This document shows positions 4,930-7,490 of a stretch of 7,490 nucleotides of DNA, in pieces (the stretch's first letter is position 1; every line of letters starts with the position of its first letter). The DNA lies in NCBI GenBank assembly GCA_002796205.1, contig PCWO01000021.1, positions 1-7,490 on the forward strand, given 5' to 3'. The translations under genes and the position numbers were made by a program. This DNA comes from Candidatus Liptonbacteria bacterium CG11_big_fil_rev_8_21_14_0_20_35_14. Its GTDB lineage: Bacteria > Patescibacteriota > Minisyncoccia > UBA6257 > XYB1-36-10. The notes below the pieces were generated by a model. The model was not told the DNA's origin. It worked only from the letters and a program-made list of their open reading frames with translations, and did not search any database.

Positions 4930-5968
4930 ATTTATCCTTCACAATTCCGCTCTCCCGCAGTGCCCGCCTATGATCTTTGATAGACACCCAATCATTTAAT
5001 ATTTCCTGTAGTATCACCGCCCCCGGCACTGCCAGTATCAACCCAATAAAACCAAGTAAAGTAAAGCCAATCATAAAAGCTGCTATAACCACCACCGGAT
5101 GAAGCCCAATCGCCTTCTGAAATAAAGATGGGATAATAAATTGACTCTCAATTTGTTGAATCACCGCAAACAACACCAAAACATAAAGACCCAAAGAAAA
5201 AGAATCGGATAAGGCGACTAAGACCGCAATACTCCCTGCAAACACCGGCCCAACAAACGGAATAATTTCAAATACTCCGGCCGCCATTCCCAGTATCAAG
5301 GCGTGCTCCACTCCAAGTAAGGCTAATCCAATAAACGACAGAAGCCCAACCACTAAAGATAAGAAAATTTGTGTCTGCAACCAAAAACCAATTCTCCTTT
5401 TACTTCTCTTAAAAATAGATAAAACTTTTTCCTCATAACTCTCGGGCATAATAGCTCGCAGAAACCACTCCACTCCATTGCGAGATAAAGAAAGATAAAA
5501 TGATACGAAAGCCACTGTTATCGCTAGTGCCACTCCTCCAAAAAAAGATGAGGCCGCCTCAAAGAAAGAAGCTCCGCCAAAAAAAAATGCGCTACTAAAA
5601 ATACCTATATTATCTTGAAAAGTATCAATTGTAATTTTAGTCCCGGTAAAACTAAAAATACTATTAGTTAAAGCTACTAAATTTTCAAACAAACCCTCAA
5701 ACTCGGCCATCGCTATCGGCACCACCACATAAATCAAAAGTCCAAAAACCAGCACTATGCTTAGATAAACCAAAATAGTACCGAGTAACCTTGGTACGCT
5801 TCTTTTTTCCAAAAAATCCACAAATGGAGCCAACCCTGTTGAAATAACCACACTCAAAAATATAGCTACCAGCACATCGCGGACCAAAAACAAAACACCC
5901 GCCATACCCACTACTAATGCAGTTCTCCACAAACTTCCCCAAGTTATATCCATATGAACTTTTTCCAT
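4928..5968 (-). CDS. PerM/AI-2E-family membrane protein (putative exporter)
   Basis: A 346-residue polytopic inner-membrane protein of the AI-2 exporter-like superfamily (PF01594; E. coli relatives PerM, YdiK, TqsA). Hydrophobic segments lie at about 15-46 (two), 62-84, 143-161, 200-250 (two to three), 257-275 and 289-320. The C-terminal half carries the family hallmarks: GVFEIIPFVGP at 231-241 and QQIESQFIIP (271-280) followed by LHPVVVIAAFMIGFTLLGF and ILAVPGAVILQEI. Between the N-terminal and central segments is an extracytoplasmic stretch (about 88-140). Substrates of most members are unknown, so autoinducer export should not be assumed. The ATG at 5968 is one base after the M16 stop, so the genes are very likely co-transcribed. 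No good Shine-Dalgarno sequence is visible; translation coupled to the M16 gene is likely. A second ATG five codons in is an alternative start. Confidence 0.92.
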   Translation of the reverse strand: MEKVHMDITWGSLWRTALVVGMAGVLFLVRDVLVAIFLSVVISTGLAPFVDFLEKRSVPRLLGTILVYLSIVLVFGLLIYVVVPIAMAEFEGLFENLVALTNSIFSFTGTKITIDTFQDNIGIFSSAFFFGGASFFEAASSFFGGVALAITVAFVSFYLSLSRNGVEWFLRAIMPESYEEKVLSIFKRSKRRIGFWLQTQIFLSLVVGLLSFIGLALLGVEHALILGMAAGVFEIIPFVGPVFAGSIAVLVALSDSFSLGLYVLVLFAVIQQIESQFIIPSLFQKAIGLHPVVVIAAFMIGFTLLGFIGLILAVPGAVILQEILNDWVSIKDHRRALRESGIVKDK

Positions 5969-5969
5969 T

Positions 5970-7241
5970 CTAAATCATTAATTTCTCTTTTATTTTTACA
6001 TTCCAAGAATCATCCGCTGGCCCAATAATTGCCATATTCAAATTCTCATTTTTAAATATATTACCTGCCACTCTCTTAATTTCCTCCGCCGTCACACTCC
6101 TAAACTTTTCTATAATACTGTCAATATCGCTAACTTCTTTCCTTAATATTTCCTGTATGCCTATAAATTCAGCCATATCATCCGAGGTTTCAAGCGATAA
6201 AGCCATATTACCGGTTATATGCTCCTTGGCCCGATTTAAATGCTCCTCATCAACTAGCTCATCTTTTAATCTTCTAAATTCCTCTAAAATAGCACCCATT
6301 ACCTGATCTAATTTATTATAATCAATCCCCGCCGATACCGATAAAACTCCATGGTCAGTTAATAAATCCGTTGAACTTCGCACATAATAAGCTGCCCCGA
6401 GCTCCTCGCGTATTCTCTCAAATAGACGAGAACTCATACCACCTCCTAAAATATTAGACAAAACCCCAAGCGCATATCGCCTATCATCCTTGGCCGAAAA
6501 AGCCCTGACTCCAATCACCAAATGAGTCTGATCCGAGGCTTTATTTTGAACCTTAAACTGCGGAGCATCCTGCTTTTCAACTACTTGAAGCTTTCCATCT
6601 TTTTTACCAGCCGGCTCACTTTCAAAATACTTCTTTACATCTAAAACGACCGGCTCCTCGTTAAAGTTACCAGCTACCACTACTATAGTTGCACTCGGCA
6701 CATAATGTTTTGCTCTATAATTTACAAAATCGTCTCTATTTAATTTTTTAATAATTTCCTTTTTTCCAGACACCCCCCACCCGGCCGGCTGATCTCCATA
6801 TAAAACTTCTGTAAAAAGCTCCTGCACTTTTCTCTGTGGCAAATCCTCATACATATTAATCTCCTCTATAATAACCCCTCTCTCTTTTTCAATCTCTTTT
6901 TCCGGAAATGTTGGGTTTAAATATAAATCAGAAATTATCTCAATCGCCAAAGAGGTGTACTCACTTTTTACTTTAGCGTAATAACCGGTAAACTCCTCCG
7001 AGGTAAAAGCATTATAAGCCGAGCCTAACCCATCTAATTCCTTAGCAATCTGCAGTGTGCCAGGCCTTTTAGTCGTTCCCTTAAAACACATATGCTCCAA
7101 AAAATGCGATAACCCATTTATCTCTTTTGTCTCATATTTACTCCCCGCTTCAACCAAAGTCAAAACCGTCACCGCTTTAGTACCCAAATTTTGAGACAAA
7201 ATAACTCTCAGCCCATTATTAAGTGTAATTTTCTTTATCAT
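5970..7241 (-). CDS. M16-family zinc metallopeptidase (processing-peptidase-like)
   Basis: A 423-residue protein with two homologous M16 halves, the size of single-chain M16B enzymes. The inverted zinc motif HxxEH is intact at 46-50 (HFLEH), and the third ligand is expected in IIEEINMYED at E127 (E126 adjacent), 77 residues after H50. The second half carries GGGMSSRLFERIREELGAAYY at 266-286, including the substrate-binding pair R278 and Y285 with the usual 7-residue spacing. It therefore appears to be an active enzyme, not an inactive partner subunit. No signal peptide is seen at MIKKITLNNGLRVI, which suggests a cytoplasmic location, although some relatives are secreted. The substrate is unknown. 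The ATG at 7241 sits immediately before the conserved strand and 11 nt after a candidate -10. It is first in a two-gene unit with the PerM-family gene. Confidence 0.95.
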   Translation of the reverse strand: MIKKITLNNGLRVILSQNLGTKAVTVLTLVEAGSKYETKEINGLSHFLEHMCFKGTTKRPGTLQIAKELDGLGSAYNAFTSEEFTGYYAKVKSEYTSLAIEIISDLYLNPTFPEKEIEKERGVIIEEINMYEDLPQRKVQELFTEVLYGDQPAGWGVSGKKEIIKKLNRDDFVNYRAKHYVPSATIVVVAGNFNEEPVVLDVKKYFESEPAGKKDGKLQVVEKQDAPQFKVQNKASDQTHLVIGVRAFSAKDDRRYALGVLSNILGGGMSSRLFERIREELGAAYYVRSSTDLLTDHGVLSVSAGIDYNKLDQVMGAILEEFRRLKDELVDEEHLNRAKEHITGNMALSLETSDDMAEFIGIQEILRKEVSDIDSIIEKFRSVTAEEIKRVAGNIFKNENLNMAIIGPADDSWNVKIKEKLMI

Positions 7242-7252
7242 AATTTACTCTT

Positions 7253-7281
7253 AGAATAACACTCTAAAAAACTAAAAACAA
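7253..7281 (-). promoter_or_regulatory. Candidate M16-gene promoter, near-leaderless
   Basis: TTGTTT (7281-7276), a 17-nt spacer and TATTCT (7258-7253) end 11 nt before the ATG, fitting entirely within the 44-nt gap after the glycyl-tRNA synthetase gene. Geometry is identical to the metG and leuS promoters. AAGAG a few bases before the ATG is a weak possible ribosome site. Confidence 0.55.
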
Positions 7282-7285
7282 ATTA

Positions 7286-7490
7286 TTAAAAAACTTTTTC
7301 TTTTAAATATTTTCCTAACCCAGTTAAAGCCACCCTCTCCTGTTTCATTGTGTCCCGATCTCGCACTGTCACTTTTTTATCTTCTAGCGTATCAAAATCA
7401 ACCGTTACGCAATATGGCGTGCCAATTTCGTCAAATCTTCTATATCTCTTGCCAATACTCTGTGTTATATCAATTTCAGAGATAATACCC
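7286..7490 (-). CDS. glyQS: Glycyl-tRNA synthetase, dimeric type, C-terminal 67 residues (5' end outside window)
   Basis: The frame is open from the window edge to TAA at 7286-7288. The 67 residues, including SIGKRYRRFDEIGTPYC, VTVDFDTLED and TVRDRDTMKQERV, match the end of the class II anticodon-binding domain of the alpha2 (eukaryote/archaea/Thermus-like) glycyl-tRNA synthetase, which charges tRNA-Gly. This is not the alpha2-beta2 form of E. coli. The C-terminus KYLKEKVF ends soon after the conserved block, as expected for the family. No clear terminator follows, so some read-through into the M16 unit is possible. The catalytic domain is not in the window. Confidence 0.93.
   Translation of the reverse strand, partial: GIISEIDITQSIGKRYRRFDEIGTPYCVTVDFDTLEDKKVTVRDRDTMKQERVALTGLGKYLKEKVF

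Noticed and set aside
5697..5942. 81-codon minus-strand frame inside the PerM-family gene
   Set aside because: It is an out-of-frame shadow of a clearly coding membrane-protein segment.
1..7490. CRISPR arrays, insertion sequences, tRNA genes, long repeats
   Set aside because: No regularly spaced repeats, transposase motifs, terminal inverted repeats or cloverleaf-compatible sequences were seen on either strand.

Overview
This AT-rich window carries every recognisable gene on the minus strand. From high to low coordinates they are: the 3' end of a dimeric-type glycyl-tRNA synthetase, an M16 zinc peptidase, a PerM/AI-2E-family membrane protein, methionyl-tRNA synthetase, a TatD-family metal-dependent hydrolase, a gene-free stretch of about 300-400 bases, a small unrecognised basic protein, and the first 585 codons of leucyl-tRNA synthetase. 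The plus strand holds no credible gene. Low GC, very short spacers, compact enzymes, a MetRS with no C-terminal tRNA-binding appendix and a MetRS GTDENS variant suggest a small-genome bacterium, possibly Candidate Phyla Radiation/Patescibacteria. That placement is inference; no rRNA is present to test it.

Layout. Transcription appears to be divided into short units. Unit 1 is M16 peptidase plus PerM (1-nt gap), ended by an intrinsic terminator that overlaps the PerM stop codon. Unit 2 is metG plus tatD (26-nt gap, possibly with a second promoter). Unit 3 starts with a good sigma70-type promoter just after tatD and covers about 290 nt of non-coding but foldable sequence, ending in an 8-bp GC-rich terminator. 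The small orphan gene follows and ends in its own terminator. Unit 4 is leuS. Three protein-gene promoters share one geometry, TTGnnn - 17 nt - TAnnnT - 11 nt - ATG, which predicts leaders of about 5 nt, so essentially leaderless mRNAs. tatD has a perfect TATAAT at the same 11-nt distance.

The most interesting part is 2330-2657. Several helices can be drawn on the minus-strand RNA. At least five contain G.U pairs that would be C.A mismatches on the plus strand, which argues that the minus strand is the functional RNA. Two helices interleave as an H-type pseudoknot or act as alternative folds. A 9-codon ORF with a near-ideal Shine-Dalgarno sequence ends in the loop of a stable hairpin. The sequence lacks the signatures of tmRNA, RNase P RNA and SRP RNA that I looked for. 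It is best described as an unidentified structured RNA, either free-standing or a regulatory leader of the orphan gene.

Functionally the window is mostly translation housekeeping (three aminoacyl-tRNA synthetases) with proteolysis, membrane and hydrolase genes between them. The metG-tatD pairing is also known from Bacillus subtilis (metS-yabD).
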